NCBI GenBank assembly: GCA_963920575.1
Contig: OY986967.1
Span: 7,863,361-7,927,360 of the forward strand
Direction: 5' to 3'
Length of the DNA: 64,000 nt
Source: Narthecium ossifragum
Lineage: Eukaryota; Streptophyta; Magnoliopsida; Dioscoreales; Nartheciaceae
Every line of letters starts with the position of its first letter. Position 1 is the first letter of the stretch. The notes below the pieces were generated by a model that saw only the letters and a list, made by a program, of their open reading frames with translations, was not told the origin of the DNA and made no database searches. The position numbers were made by a program, and so were the translations under genes. This document shows positions 19,222 through 30,135 of this stretch, one piece after another.

Positions 19222-22180
19222 TGTGACGACATGTCCCTCTACTCCTGGGCTGATCGTCTAGGTCGGGCCCGTGGCTCGTTGTGGACCGTAAGAGCAATTT
19301 GGTAAATTACGCATTGTCGGTTTGTTTCACACCCACGTGGTGCACACACAACCTCTTTTATTTGATTTAGATGTTTTCTAGACCCCTAGGCGGGTTTTGG
19401 ATCGACAGATCCAAGCTCGGGCACGCAGAAGCTTGTTTTTAGAACAGCTGACAGCCCGTGTGCGATCGGTCACTCCTGGGAGCGATTGATCAGACCTGTG
19501 TCCGTTATCGGCGTGATCGACGTGTCCGGATAAGGATGCGAATCGACTTACCCCGGCCCAGTTCGACCGATCGATCGAGCCTATAAGTAGCCCGAGACTC
19601 CTTTGTTTTGTCCGATTTTTCCTTCTCCCTTCTTCCCTTCCGTTCTCCCTCCTCCGACCATCTTTATGAGTGCTTGAGGGATCGTTAGATCCATGGCTTG
19701 GTTTGAAGCCGGTTTGGTGCTCGAGTAGCGGGGATTCAGCCGAGGTTTGTTTAGTTCGATAGGTTTCTTCCTACATGGGTTTAAATAGTAGCTTGAGTAC
19801 TATTTTGAGTTTCATATGTTTTGATTGAGATTTTAGTAGGATTTTAGCATGTTTAAACTCAGATTTTACGACTTTGCCATTCTTGAAGAACAGCTGGCTT
19901 ACGGCGTGTTTTCCGGTCTGTACATGCATGATCTTGATTTATGATAAACATGAGAGTTGTAGGTACTTGCGTCCTCTCTCAGACCAACTGGTTTTGAAAT
20001 TTTTTGATTTTCCTATGAATTTCTACATATTTCCTACAGATGTGCTGCGTTGCAGCAATTAGAGGTAATTAGTGAAGTTAATGGTTTTAATTAGTATTTT
20101 CCCGATAATCGAGCCGTTGGATGTTTCCCGGTTTTGGATATGTTGATCCCAGCATGTTTACCTACGTTTGTCTAACTTGGAACTCGAATCCGACATCGTT
20201 TGGATGTCGAATCGACGAGGTCACTTAGCCTCTAATTAGGGGATCTTGTTGATTAAGTAATATAATATGTTCATCTGTGTTTTCGGGGTTGCTTCCCGTT
20301 GCAGGGGTTCACAGTTGATGGTCGCGGTACTGTCATAATGTCGGCACCCACTGCGGATTGGCTGGCAGCGGTCGTTGGTACCGCTGCAGCAGTCCTGTTG
20401 GACATGTTTGTTATCTTATCATACTGTTGCATGCTTACTTCTTACGTGCGCGTGACCATATCATGCATTTTGATTGTGCATTAGATGCATAAGGATAGGG
20501 CATAGGCTATGGGTTGATCGCAATCTGAGGCTTTCAGGAAGCTAGGATTTAGCTCTAGGACCGTGGCGTGTAGCGTTGTCCAGGTTGGATGGTAGTATTC
20601 TGTTAATCGTGATGACAGGTTGAGATGACTTGAATACACATTGATCGATGATTTAGGAGTCGTGTCGGGCTTGAGCCATGTGCTGAGGGTGTAGCCAGTA
20701 TCGTTATTTCATCTTTGGGCAGAGGGTGCGCCTGCCCGGCAGAGACTTGTCCTGCCCAGCAGTGTCTTCCTCCTGGGGTGCGTTTGGCAAACCTGAATCT
20801 GATGAATTAGCTGAATGAGGAATCTGTGGAATTAGCTGAATGGGGAATGAGCTGAATCTGGTGATTCTGTGGATTTTGGTTCTGTTGTTTGGTTGGTATG
20901 TATGAGATGAGCTGAATCTGTTGATTCTGACGTTTGGCTTGTCTATTATGGATGAGCTGAATCTGCTAATTTTGTGGATTCTGGTGTTTGATTCATAAAT
21001 CTCTGAATTGGAACCGAGTGAATTTTGACAGCATGTTAATAAAACTTTAAGTTTTCTTCAAATTAAGACATGTTTTTCATTATAATAATAACAATACCCA
21101 CGAGATATGATTGATCGAAATTGTTGAAAAGTTAGGTCAAATTAATTCTTTGAATGCATCTAATCATGTAAATTGATTGATCGAAATTATTAAAAATTCA
21201 GGTATAATTTAAGTTATAATAGAAGAAAAATGATTTTATAAATTAAATTACATCAAATATTTGCTTTCAAAAATACTCAATATTGGTCTCATAATGAAGA
21301 TATCGATGATATCTTTCCAATGAGACTAATTTCATAAAGTTTCAACATGTATATTTAAAGTTATGATAAATATAGCCATTTTAAATATCAAGGGGGTAAA
21401 ACAGTCATTTAAGATAATCTTAAATTCGGATCCGAGCTTTGGATGGACAGCGGCGTCCGCTCGATTCGAGCGGACGCCGCGGTTCCAAATTTTCAGAATC
21501 CGACGAGGGTCGGATCCTGCGGATTCCCAATGATGAAACGAGCCAAACATGAGAATAGGCTGAATGCTGAATCCGCTCATTCCCCATTCCATCTAATCCA
21601 CCCCATCCCATGTCATCCAAAGACACCCCTGGTGTACTAGGTGTTTCCAGGATGGGCCCAGTTCATTAGGGTGACCATGGTTGGATACCTAGAGACACTG
21701 ATGGGGTTATGGGACCCCGTAGCACACCTAGGCCTAGCTTGGGGGCGACACTGTTGTGTTCCCTCCTTTCTGTGTGTCGTAGTATAGAACCCTCTACTGA
21801 GCTTAGTGCTCACTCCTACCCAAGCTGTGTTTTACAGGTGCATGCGTTAGCTCTTCTTCAGTGGCCCCTACCGGGCAGGTGTTTGGTGGCGCGGCGGCAT
21901 CTGGTGGTGCTTGAGGAGAGGTGATCATCATCTACCTTTTGTTATAGTTAGTCTCCTATGGGAGTGTGATGTATATAAATATAAACCCTTTTGAGGAATT
22001 GAATATATCTTATTATATTGTTGAGGTTTGGAATTATTGTTAAATATGGGTGCTTATGAATTGTTTAGGGAAACCAATAAGCTAGAGGGAACCCCTCGCC
22101 AAAATTATTCTGTATATATTGTTGAGGTTCCGGTTTGCATCGCCCGGCCCGGTTGGGCCTTCGCAGATCGGGGCACAACA
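19222..22180 (+). repeat. Solo LTR F2 with an inserted MITE
   Basis: The repeat starts TGTGACGACATGTCCCTC, ends CGGGGCACAACA, and is flanked by AAAAG (19217-19221) and GAAAG (22181-22185). Joining the flanks restores the Gag codons of element X across QK-GPLEEY. It is the opposite-strand homologue of F1. A predicted TATAAGTAG at 19582 follows a GATCGATC site (19570-19577). The 853-bp MITE at 20776-21628 accounts for its extra length. Confidence 0.88.
20776..21628. mobile_element. MITE with central GC-rich palindrome
   Basis: Terminal inverted repeats GGGTGCGTTTGG and GGGTGTCTTTGG are flanked by CTG on both sides (20773-20775, 21629-21631). The 3-bp duplication and TIR style fit PIF/Harbinger-type MITEs, although their usual target is TAA/TTA. 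GAATTAGCTGAAT- and TGAGCTGAATCTG-type repeats fill the left part, and a perfect 14-bp inverted repeat, GCGGCGTCCGCTCG, with a 3-nt loop lies at about 21449-21479. It has no transposase ORF. Confidence 0.7.
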
Positions 22181-23332
22181 GAAAGGACCTTTGGAGGAAT
22201 ATTTTAAGGAATTTGAGATCATGACAAATCGTGTGATGGGGTGGCCAGAGTCAGCGCGTTGATGTGTGCGTTCTTAGGGGGACTTCAAGAGGACATCGCA
22301 TATGAGGTTCGTTTCTTTCGACCAAAAACTTTGGTTTCTACCATAGAGATGGCGAGGTTGGCGGATGACAAACTCTAGAGACAGCGCATACGCCTAGTCA
22401 AGACGGAGAGTGCCCGTGCTTTCGCCATACCAAGTCCAAACTTGGGACTGATTGGAAGAAGAGCCAACCAAGGCTCGGTAGTAGCAACCGGGTCTAATTG
22501 ACCTAATCCTATAGAACAACGGGTCCCTCCAAGGGTGCGTCGTCTGTCATATGACGAGATGGCTAGGCGGCGAGAAAGAGAACTTTGCTTCAATTGTGAT
22601 GAACGATTCATGCCCGAACATAGGTGCCAAAAGCCCCATAATTTTATGATAGTAACAGAAGAGGAAGGTCAAGGTGAGGACGAAGGTGCTTTTGAGATGG
22701 AATCTACGTCGGCGGATGCCAGGGATGGCGACGAAGATCCTGTAGGGACTACAGGAAACAGTCTATCCATTTCCTTACATGCGTTGATAGGATATGCAGG
22801 ACCTCGTACTATGGCAAAAATAGCCCAACATCATGTGTCTATGCTCATTGACAGTGGGTCAACTCACCATTTCATTTATGAGGAAGTTGCAGGGGTATTG
22901 GGACTCGCTGTTACTGCAGTTGAGGAGTTTTCAGTGTGGGTTGCCCATGGGGAGTGGCTGCGGTGCAGTGAAAAATATGATCATGTTAACATGTCAATTC
23001 AAGGTTATGACTTTCAAACTACTCTCTACTCAATTTCTCTCAAAGGGTTGGATATAGTATTGGGGGTGGAATGATTAGCACAATTGGGGCCAGTAATTTG
23101 CAATTGGAGTACCATGAACATGAAGTTCTCTAGTGGAGGAAAGGAGTACTTAATTGTATCAGAAATGATTCGGCTGCCAGCATAGGCGTCTGCTAAAATT
23201 CTTGAGAGATAGTACCGGGGAGGCGGTGAGCTCTTTCCTCTCCAAGTGGAGGAGCCGGAATGGCCGGCCCACCCTAGGCCGCGTTGTGAGGTTGTGGACC
23301 TCCTTAAAGAGTCTAGGTCGGTGATGGAGGAG
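22181..23332 (+). pseudogene. Gypsy X Gag C-terminus, zinc knuckle and protease
   Basis: This continues Gag after F2: GPLEEYFKEFEIMTNRVMGW and, after a frameshift near 22255, LGGLQEDIAYEVRFFRPKT. The zinc knuckle is ELCFNCDERFMPEHRC (about 22579-22626), a CX2CX3-4HXC-type knuckle of chromovirus Gag that binds genomic RNA. The aspartic protease follows with LIDSGSTHHFI (about 22844-22876); DSG is the catalytic triad. The 179-codon frame 22535-23074 is open; stops occur at about 22375 (TAG), 22498 and 23072 (TGA). The coding region is cut at 23332 by LTR B, and the N-terminal part of RT is missing where the sequence resumes at 26226. Confidence 0.85.
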
Positions 23333-23625
23333 TGATAAGACGTGAAAAATGCACAAATCACCCTTTTAATTTTGCCTTATTAGTCTCCGAGCAATGCCTC
23401 ACTGACTATCCTTACCTCATTGTAGGTACTAGAGCCCTCAACGAGAATTGGATCAAGTTTGGAGTGAAAATTAACCTTCTCGATTTAGATTGGGAAAATT
23501 ATACGGTCTTTTTTCTTTCTTTCTTATGCAATTTTACTTTCTTTCTCTTTTTTTTGTTAGAAACGAGAACTGGCGGCTGGTATACCACCATAATCAAACT
23601 GATTGGGCAATTCCAGGACAAAGAA

Positions 23626-24060
23626 GATTGATCTTCTTCAATAGAAGATCGATCTTTTAAAGACAACAACAAGAAATCCAACATGAGGAATAAAGATCGA
23701 TCTTCATAAGCTAAGAAAATCGATCTTTTTTGTGTAAAAGAGATGACAGAGAGCAACAATTCAACATATCGATCTTTACTACCTCGAACATCGATCTTTT
23801 CTTTGCAAAAGAGATGATAGAGAGCAATAATTCAAAAGATCGATATTCTTCTACTAGAAGATCGATCATCTTATGAAGCTGATGACCACATGAAGTGACA
23901 AAGATCGATCTTCACATCATAGGAAGATCGATCTTCCTCATGACGCATCCAACCATCCAAGAATAATGATCTATCTTCTTCTATAAGAAGATCGATCTTC
24001 TACGGGAGCGGCCAAGCACACTAGATAAAAGATCGATCTTCTACGGGATAAAGATCGATC
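23626..24060 (+). repeat. Palindrome array of LTR B (AAGATCGATCTT pairs)
   Basis: Seven pairs start at 23626/23647, 23695/23718, 23767/23789, 23838/23860, 23903/23926, 23968/23990 and 24031/24053: 21-23 bp within pairs and 63-72 bp between pairs. The dyad is extended symmetrically to AAGATCGATCTT, unlike ATGATCGATCAT in LTR A. GATGACAGAGAGCAACAATT (23742-23761) and its copy GATGATAGAGAGCAATAATT (23813-23832) form two of the linkers. Confidence 0.85.
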
Positions 24061-24124
24061 TTTCCTTATCAGCGCAGCAAAATCAACAGTCCAAATCTAA
24101 TCCGAGTAGGGGAGGCTGCTAGGC

Positions 24125-24131
24125 TATAAAT
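24125..24131 (+). promoter_or_regulatory. TATA box of LTR B
   Basis: TATAAAT within GCTATAAATAAACCC, starting 65 bp after the last palindrome ends at 24060. Confidence 0.7.
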
Positions 24132-25458
24132 AAACCCTTTTGGGGGAATTTTGGGGATCCTCTTGTACTCTTTCTTAGGCCCTTTCCTCTTTTAACTTTT
24201 CTCCACCCAATTTAGAATAGGAGCTTTTGGAGGAGATCCATGGGAGGAGAGCTTCATTAACCTCCATCTATGGATCAATCCCTCAAGATGAGTACTTAAA
24301 CTCCTAGCCTAGGGATTCTTATGATGTAATAAGGGTTTCTATTAGGGATTTTTGGGATTTAGGGCTTGTAGACCTTCTTGAATGGTTTGTATGGATTGAT
24401 ATTAATGTCTATATGAACTTGGTGTTGATTTCATTATTGGTTGCCTGGATTGCCTATTTGTGCCTTATATCTAGGTCTATTGCATGGTAGGGCTTGGATG
24501 GAATCCTCTAATAGGGGGGGATTCATGCTAGAACCATGGATCCTCTCTTAATGAGGGATTTTAGCCAAGATTAGAGGTGTTGTGGTGCTAGAACCACTAC
24601 AAATCTATCCCTAACCTTCCACCCATCTTATCTTTGTAGATTTGGCCATCGAGGTGCTAGAAACATCTCGATCTTACACCTAGATCCATGCTATGATAGT
24701 TTTCTTGCTACAATTCCCTCCTAACTAGAGGATTTTTTAGAGGCGATCGAAACTCATCGTTAGGTAGCCGATTTTTAGATGATTATTGTTGTCGATGAGG
24801 GATCTTAACCTGATCCTCGTCGAGCAATAGGTGAAATTAGCCATTCGCCTATTGACAATTAGATTTAACCATTCAAGTTGGTTAGCTCACCCTTATACTA
24901 GAAGACCTAGTAGAACCCTTGTTATTGATTAAGGATCCCTTGGCCCTTCCTCATATTTGATCATCTTTTAGCATTAATTTTGGTTTATTTTAGTTAAAAA
25001 TCCAAATCTAAATCTTTTTCCCCAACTTCTTGGCAAAGATCTATACGAAGTATCCCACCTCAAGCTTAGTTTTTCCCCGTAGATCGACTCGGACTCACCG
25101 CTATTTACCCCTAAAGTAGTTAGTTAGTAGTTTGATTATAGATTTCTAATTTTGATAGGGCGCGTTAAGCCACGACACTTTCCGAGCTCTATCAAAATTT
25201 TGGCGCCGTTATTGGGGACTAACTTCTTATTGAGTTGCTTACATTGTATAGTTTTCTCTTCCAATTAGTTGTTTTCTTTTGCTTACTATATAAAAGACCA
25301 AAAATACAATCATGCTAATATTGCCATATCTTTTTTTTATCATTAGGGAAGAACGACGAGGCATCCTTCCGAGCGGTGGAGGAGCGATCGCCGACAACAC
25401 GTCATCGAGATTGTCTTGTTTGTATTTCTCAACCTTATTTGATCTTTGTGATGTGTGA

Positions 25459-26225
25459 ATGAGTGTGAATGAGGACCCGAATTATGATATTATCTTGCAA
25501 GCATATTTGGATTCTCGTTTTGCATCGCATAAACCTTTAGATCCTCATCCTCATCAATCCATGGATAACCTTGACCCTAATGACCATCCCGAACCTATGG
25601 CCAATCTTAACCAACCCGAGAATCAAGGTCGTAGGGCCATGAAGGATTTCTATGTTCCCAATTCTTTTACATCAAATCCTTGCATCCAACCTCCGGTGAT
25701 TGAGGCGGCCCATTATGAGATCAAATAACAATTTCTACAATATTTACCGGCTTTATACGGATTATCTTATGAAGATCCTTATAGCCACATCGAGGAATTT
25801 ATTTTGATAAGTTATATGGTGAGAGTCGATAATTTTACCGAAGACGTTTGGAGACTCAAGTTGTTTCCTTTCACTCTTATGGGTAAAGCTAAATATTGGC
25901 TTACTTCTTTGGAACCTCGATCCATCTCCACTTGGCCCCAACTACAATCCCAATTTCTTGCAAAATTCTTTCCCATTACCAAGACTAGTGATCTTCGGCA
26001 AGAAATTGTTTCTTTTAAACAAGTCGATGATGAAGTGTTCCATGAAGCTTGGGATCATTATAGAGAACTTCTCAGGAAGTGTCTCCATCATCAATTTCCT
26101 CTATGGGCCATAGTAAAACCTTTTAATAAAAGGCTTAAGGAGAGGTACCAACCAACCATTGACGAGTCTTGATTGCATGGCGCTTTTTTACTGACTATCG
26201 AGGCCCTAATGCCCCAACTACATCA
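25459..26225 (+). pseudogene. Element B Gag (Retrotrans_gag domain)
   Basis: Gag opens at 25459 with MSVNEDPNYDIILQAYLDSR, and a stop at 25726-25728 follows HYEIK. It continues in the same frame as LYGLSYEDPYSHIEEFILIS, FPFTLMGKAKYWLTSLEPRS, WPQLQSQFLAKFFP, EIVSFKQ and EAWDHYRELLRKCLHHQFP, the capsid-like core of Tat/Athila Gag proteins that packages RNA. A second stop (26170-26172) follows PTIDES. The order and spacing of the motifs are normal for the family; only the zinc-knuckle end and all of pol are missing. Confidence 0.85.
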
Positions 26226-26696
26226 TGTTGGATGAATTTCATGGTGCTTCATATTTTTCTAAATTGGATTTACGGGCATGGTACCATCAAATTCGAGTTC
26301 ATCCGGCAGATATATACAAAATAAATTTATGTATGCATAGCGGCCATTATGAGTACATTGTCGTGTTGTTTGGGTTGTGCAACGCACCGTCGACTTTTCA
26401 GGCTGTTATGAATGATCTGTTCAGACTTTATTTGAGAAAATTTATATTGGTGTTTTTTTCGACGACATCCTTGTTTACAACAAAACGTGGGGGAAGCATC
26501 TACAACATATGCGGTTGGTATTAGAAATTCTAAGTACTAAACCCGGTTTTATATTAAGCCATCCAAGTGTGCTTTTGCTGAGAAAGAAGTGGGGTACTTG
26601 GGGCATTTGATATCTCAAGGAGTGAAGGTTGATCCCAGAAAAATAGAAGCCATGAAGAAGTGGTCGGCAGTTAAGAACGTGATAGAGCTGTGAGGC
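26226..26696 (+). pseudogene. Gypsy X reverse transcriptase, partial, frame-shifted
   Basis: RT resumes without its N-terminal third. Visible blocks are LDEFHGASYFSKLDLRAWYH (first catalytic Asp in KLDL), HSGHYEYIVVLFGLCNAPST, FQAVMNDLFR and the second catalytic block FFDDILVY at about 26453-26475. The FFDD block is split by a frameshift in a run of seven T. After further frame changes, IKPSKCAFAEKEVGYLGHLI and KVDPRKIEAMKKW follow. The piece ends in ELRG, where CGA has become TGA, at the insertion point of LTR C (26696/26697). RT copies the element RNA into DNA; this copy is dead. Confidence 0.88.
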
Positions 26697-26865
26697 TAAT
26701 AACGCGCGAAAAGTGCACAAATCACCCTTTTAACTAGGTTCTGTTAGTCTCCAAGCAATGCTATTTTGATAGACTATGATGTATTTCAGGTATAAGAGTC
26801 TTCAACGAAGATTAGATCAAGTTTGATGCTAAAACGAAGCTATTTTGACAATTACGTACAAACCA

Positions 26866-27179
26866 GATTGATCTTGTATCCCAAAGAAGATCGATCTGAT
26901 CATTCCGGCAAGAAGCAGTCCAACTGAAGAAATCCATATTGATCTCATCCAAACCAGATCGATCTACTTTTTGTGTCAGCCGGTTGACCGCAAGCATGAC
27001 AGAGAGTTGACAGCGAGCACTTCTCAACCAAATCAGATCGATCCGAACCTAGAAGCTCCAGTCACCCGTGAAAAGAAGATGGATCCTTTTTCTATCCAGA
27101 TCAATCTTGGTCGGGAAAAATCCAGTTTCAGAAGTTCACGGAGAGAAGAAGATTAATCTGATCCCAAAGAAGATCGATC
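26866..27179 (+). repeat. Degenerate palindrome array of LTR C
   Basis: Recognisable pairs start at 26866/26889, 26937/26957, 27078/27099 and 27151/27172 (20-23 bp apart), with a lone site at 27036. Many sites carry one substitution. ATGACAGAGAGTTGACAGCG (26996-27015) is the linker. Confidence 0.65.
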
Positions 27180-27244
27180 CCTTTTGGCGCTGCGGGGAAT
27201 ATTAATGGATAAGGTCTAATCTGAGTTAGGGCTTCTCTTAGGAC

Positions 27245-27251
27245 TATAAAT
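27245..27251 (+). promoter_or_regulatory. TATA box of LTR C
   Basis: TATAAAT within ACTATAAATAGACC; it starts 66 bp after the last palindrome ends. Confidence 0.65.
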
Positions 27252-27522
27252 AGACCTTCTTGGTGGAATTTTTGGGGGCCTTAGATAGATGAATTTTCTT
27301 CATCTCTTAGGTTTTTTCTTTACTTCCCCTCCACAAATCTAGGTTAGAATCTTAAGATTTGATCCATGGGTGGAGCGTTTCATCAACTTTCATCGACGGA
27401 TCTTCTCTTTAAGATGAGTAACAAAACTCTAGCTTAGGGATTTCTATTATCTAGCTTAGGGATTTCTATGATGGATTGATGGTTACCCAGGGGTTTAAAG
27501 GTTTGTTGCTCATGTTAAGTGT

Positions 27523-28060
27523 TGTAACTCCCCGGCCCTCCACTGGGCCCCGGCCTGTGGGCTCCCGGTCCGACCAAGATCCACCCGAGGGCCCCACCCG
27601 ACACAATATTGTCCGCTTTTGGCTCACCGCAGAAATCTGGAAAAACTTCCCAGTAGGTCACTCATCCCGGGACCGCTCCAAGGCAAGCACGCTTAACCTT
27701 GGAGTTTTCTGGCGGATCACTGCCAGCACGGCTTTAAAACGCGTTGTGTCTATTAAGGGCTTACTATATACTTATATCGAACCCCGGACCATACCCAGGC
27801 GTTGTGGGATTGATTACCCGGCTACCCGACTCAGCCTCGCCCTCCAGGCGCAGGCATCTTGTCCCACGGTAGACCCAACGGGCCTCACAATCCACCCCCT
27901 TGCAGGCCCAGCGTCCTCGTTGGCACAATTTCCTGCTGGGAATCGGCTCTGATACCATACTGTAACACCCCCGCCCTCCACTGGGCCCCGGCCCTCGGGT
28001 GGATCCTGGTCGGACCGGGAGCCCGTGGGCCGGGCCCCAGCGGAGGACCGGGGTGTTACA
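27523..28060. mobile_element. Short GC-rich fold-back element (TGTAAC...GTTACA)
   Basis: The first 71 bp (27523-27593) and the last 71 bp are inverted repeats with about nine differences. The ends are TGTAACTCCCC and GGGGTGTTACA, flanked by AGTGT (27518-27522) and AGTGC (28061-28065). The right end is itself a hairpin: 27961-27991 pairs with 28030-28060, and it follows GGCTCTGATACCATAC. The 538-bp length, TIRs and near-5-bp duplication suggest a MITE-like element; superfamily unknown. Confidence 0.65.
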
Positions 28061-28161
28061 AGTGCAATCGTGAGACCTACGAAAGTGGCTAGTTAGATTT
28101 ATTGTTTTTTTCTTTTTAACTTTTCTTTACTCGAGGACTAGCAAAGTATAAGTTGGGGGTG
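28061..28161 (+). other. 3' internal end and polypurine tract of a Tat/Athila-like element
   Basis: It contains ACTCGAGGACTAGCAAAGTATAAG and GTTGGGGGTG (28152-28161), the sequence that usually precedes the 3' LTR in Tat/Athila elements. Confidence 0.7.
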
Positions 28162-28510
28162 TGATGAGTGACTAAATATTCGTAATTAAACCCCTTAATT
28201 TACCTTTGTTACGTCGGGAGTAGTTGCATTTAATAGTTTGTTAGTTGATTTCAAGTTTAATCATGATTTGAAAACAGATACAAGAAATTCGACTAAAAAG
28301 ATGAATTTATGTGATAAAGACTGTTTCGTCGTCTGTCAGGAGAATATTCTCCAAAAATTATGTATAAGTCCAAATATTCTAGACATTTAGTACGTGATAG
28401 AAGACTTCAAGAGCTACAACTTTCATTTGGACTTTTTACGAGACTTCTGATGGATTGATACCAGTTTTGAAGAATATTCTTCTGAACGTCAACGGACCAG
28501 TTTTCCAGCA
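28162..28510 (+). repeat. Truncated LTR, TGATGAGTCACTAAT family
   Basis: It starts TGATGAGTGACTAAATATTC immediately after the polypurine tract and matches 3528-3850 and the inverted copy at 44702-45024. It is cut after about 330 bp where RNase H of element X resumes. Its family differs from that of LTR C upstream, so the piece between 26697 and 28510 is recombinant. Confidence 0.75.
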
Positions 28511-29366
28511 GCTATATATCTTTATCTTTGAGCTTGACAGGTTGCTACAGGAAATTCAGGAAGAACTACGGGAGGATTGCAGCTCCATTAGCAACTCTGC
28601 TACGAAAGGGGCAATTTTCTTGGAGTGTAGAGGTCACGGAAGCTTTTGAGGCCCTAAGAAGCAATGTCTACAACACCGGTATTGGCTTTGCTAGATTTTT
28701 CGTAGCCTTTCGTCGTGGAGACCGACGCGTTGGGGACTGGTATTGGTGCAATGTTGATGCAGGCCAGCTAGCCAATTGCATATTTTAGTAGATCGATTGC
28801 GGCATCGAAAAAGAATTGGTCAGCTTACGCCAAGGAAATGCTCGCAATTGTAGAGGCAGTTTGAGTGTGGAGACCTTACTTGATGGGGCATAGATTTATT
28901 ATACAAACTAATTAGAGGAGCTTGAACTATTTTTTGGAGTAGCTTGTCGTGATGCCGGAACAACAGAAGTCGGTTTCTAAATTATTGATTCATGAGTATG
29001 AAATCCGTTACAGACCAAGGATAGAAAATTCTGCAGCAGATGTATTATCTCGGAGGGTGTCAGAAGCGGAACTGTGTGTCGTTTCTTCACCGACATCGGC
29101 AATTTGGGAAGAAGATAGGGAGGCTAATCGGATGGATGCTTATCTAGTCCAAATTAAACAAAAGATAGCTGCAACAGAAGATGGGAAGAGCGGTGTGGAG
29201 GATGCGTTGGGCAGCCCGGAAGGACGATCCAAGGGGCGTTACATGATGAGAGAGGGTCTCGTTCTCTTTCAAAGAAGGGTGGTTGTACCGTCCGGATCTC
29301 CATTGGTGCTCAAGCTCCTGAAGGAGTTCCATGACTCACCTTTGGATGGTCATTCAGGTACACTAA
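28511..29366 (+). pseudogene. Gypsy X RT tail, RNase H and integrase N-terminus
   Basis: Coding resumes with LTGCYRKFRKNYGRIAAPLA and LLRKGQFSW (RT thumb). RNase H follows with FVVETDA (catalytic Asp), IGAMLMQ-like sequence in a shifted frame, NWSAYAKEMLAIVEAV (catalytic Glu) and YEIRYRPRIENSAADVLSRR. The integrase N-terminal zinc region begins with LKLLKEFHDSPLDGHSGTLR, holding both histidines of the HHCC finger. Several frame changes (about 28680, 28735, 28790) and stops (about 28863 and 28921) occur. The frame is cut after GTLR at the TAA target of the MITE at 29367. Confidence 0.85.
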
Positions 29367-29997
29367 GGCCACGTTTGGTTGCACTATCCATCTAGAAACC
29401 GGAATGGGAATTCCTTAAAACAATGAATTAAAGGTGTTTGTGGTTGCAACCTCCATTTAGGAACTGGAATTGAAGTTCCTGTATTTGAGGGAACTCTGGA
29501 ATCCCGAATTTGATATGGGAATTCAGAGTTCCCTCAAACGTAAGAACTCTCATATTCATGGAATGTACATGAATACCCTTCACCTTTTCTTTATTAAGCT
29601 GATCAAACGGCTAGGATCAATCTTAAAAATATTACCTAATCAAATTGATGCTGGACACATACAATTTCGATGGAGATATTTGTCTCTGCCATTCATTTCA
29701 AATAATAATCCTATTTCTTTCTCTCATTACTAATAATCTTTCATCTAAATAAGCCAAGGTAATGCAAATACATATACATACATAAATATATTCGTAAATC
29801 TATGCTATTAGACTAAGGGCTATTTCTGTCTTTAATTTATATTTCGATTCCAGTTCCCATGTTTATTATGTATACCAAACACTTGCAAGTTTCATTTCCA
29901 TTCCAATTCTTTGACGTACCAAAAAACCACAATTCCTTTTCAGTTTCAGTTCCCATTCCCATTCCCATTCCAATTCCCATGGCAACCAAACATGGCC
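29367..29997. mobile_element. PIF/Harbinger (Tourist-like) MITE
   Basis: Terminal inverted repeats GGCCACGTTTGGTTGC and GGCCATGTTTGGTTGC are flanked by TAA on both sides (29364-29366, 29998-30000), the standard 3-bp target of Harbinger elements. Removing it rejoins the integrase codons (GTLR to TYKRLS). The 631-bp body has no transposase. Sub-terminal repeats of GGAATGGGAATT and its complement CCATTCCCATTCC allow long internal pairing. Confidence 0.9.
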
Positions 29998-30135
29998 TAA
30001 GGACTTATAAAAGGCTATCACGGAATTTTTATTGGGAGCATATGAAGCGTGATGTTAAGGAATATGTGTCTAACGACGGTATATGCTAAAGAAATAAAAG
30101 TGAGAACAGAAGTCCTGTTGGGTTGCTACAGTCGT
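29998..30135 (+). pseudogene. Gypsy X integrase zinc-finger segment
   Basis: Between the MITE and solo LTR F3 the frame reads TYKRLSRNFYWEHMKRDVKE, then YVSNDGIC, a TAA stop replacing glutamine, and RNKSENRSPVGLLQ. The second half of the HHCC finger normally has CxxC; here only the last cysteine remains. The frame is cut inside LLQP by F3. Confidence 0.85.

Larger units (their letters stand above)
23333..25194 (+). repeat. LTR B (TGATAAGACGTGAAAAATGC family)
   Basis: The repeat starts TGATAAGACGTGAAAAATGC, ends GAGCTCTATCA just before the primer site, and is 1862 bp long. It is homologous along its length to LTR A. It holds the palindrome array (23626-24060), a TATA box (24125) and a closing CCCGTAGATCGACTCGG block. 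Confidence 0.88.
23333..26225 (+). mobile_element. Element B: truncated Tat/Athila-like gypsy element
   Basis: Order: LTR (23333-25194), primer site TTTTGGCGCCGTTATTGG (25198-25215, the Tat/Athila form), leader, and gag. The element stops after gag at about 26225, where the RT of element X resumes. A single deletion that removed B's pol and 3' LTR together with the first part of X's RT would explain the junction. The insertion point in X is after a SRSVMEE-like peptide. Confidence 0.8.
26697..27522 (+). repeat. LTR C (TGATAA... family), diverged and truncated
   Basis: The repeat starts TAATAACGCGCGAAAAGTGC (TGATAA with one G-to-A change) and shares CACAAATCACCCTTTTAA and GTTAGTCTCCAAGCAATGC with LTRs A, B and D. 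It contains a degenerate array (26866-27179) and a TATA box (27245). Homology to LTR B continues to about 27480. The rest of the LTR and nearly all internal sequence are missing. Confidence 0.78.

Noticed and set aside
23626..24060. Regularly spaced short repeats resembling a CRISPR array
   Set aside because: The repeats are 8-12-bp palindromes in pairs inside a plant LTR, spacers are similar to one another, and no cas genes occur.
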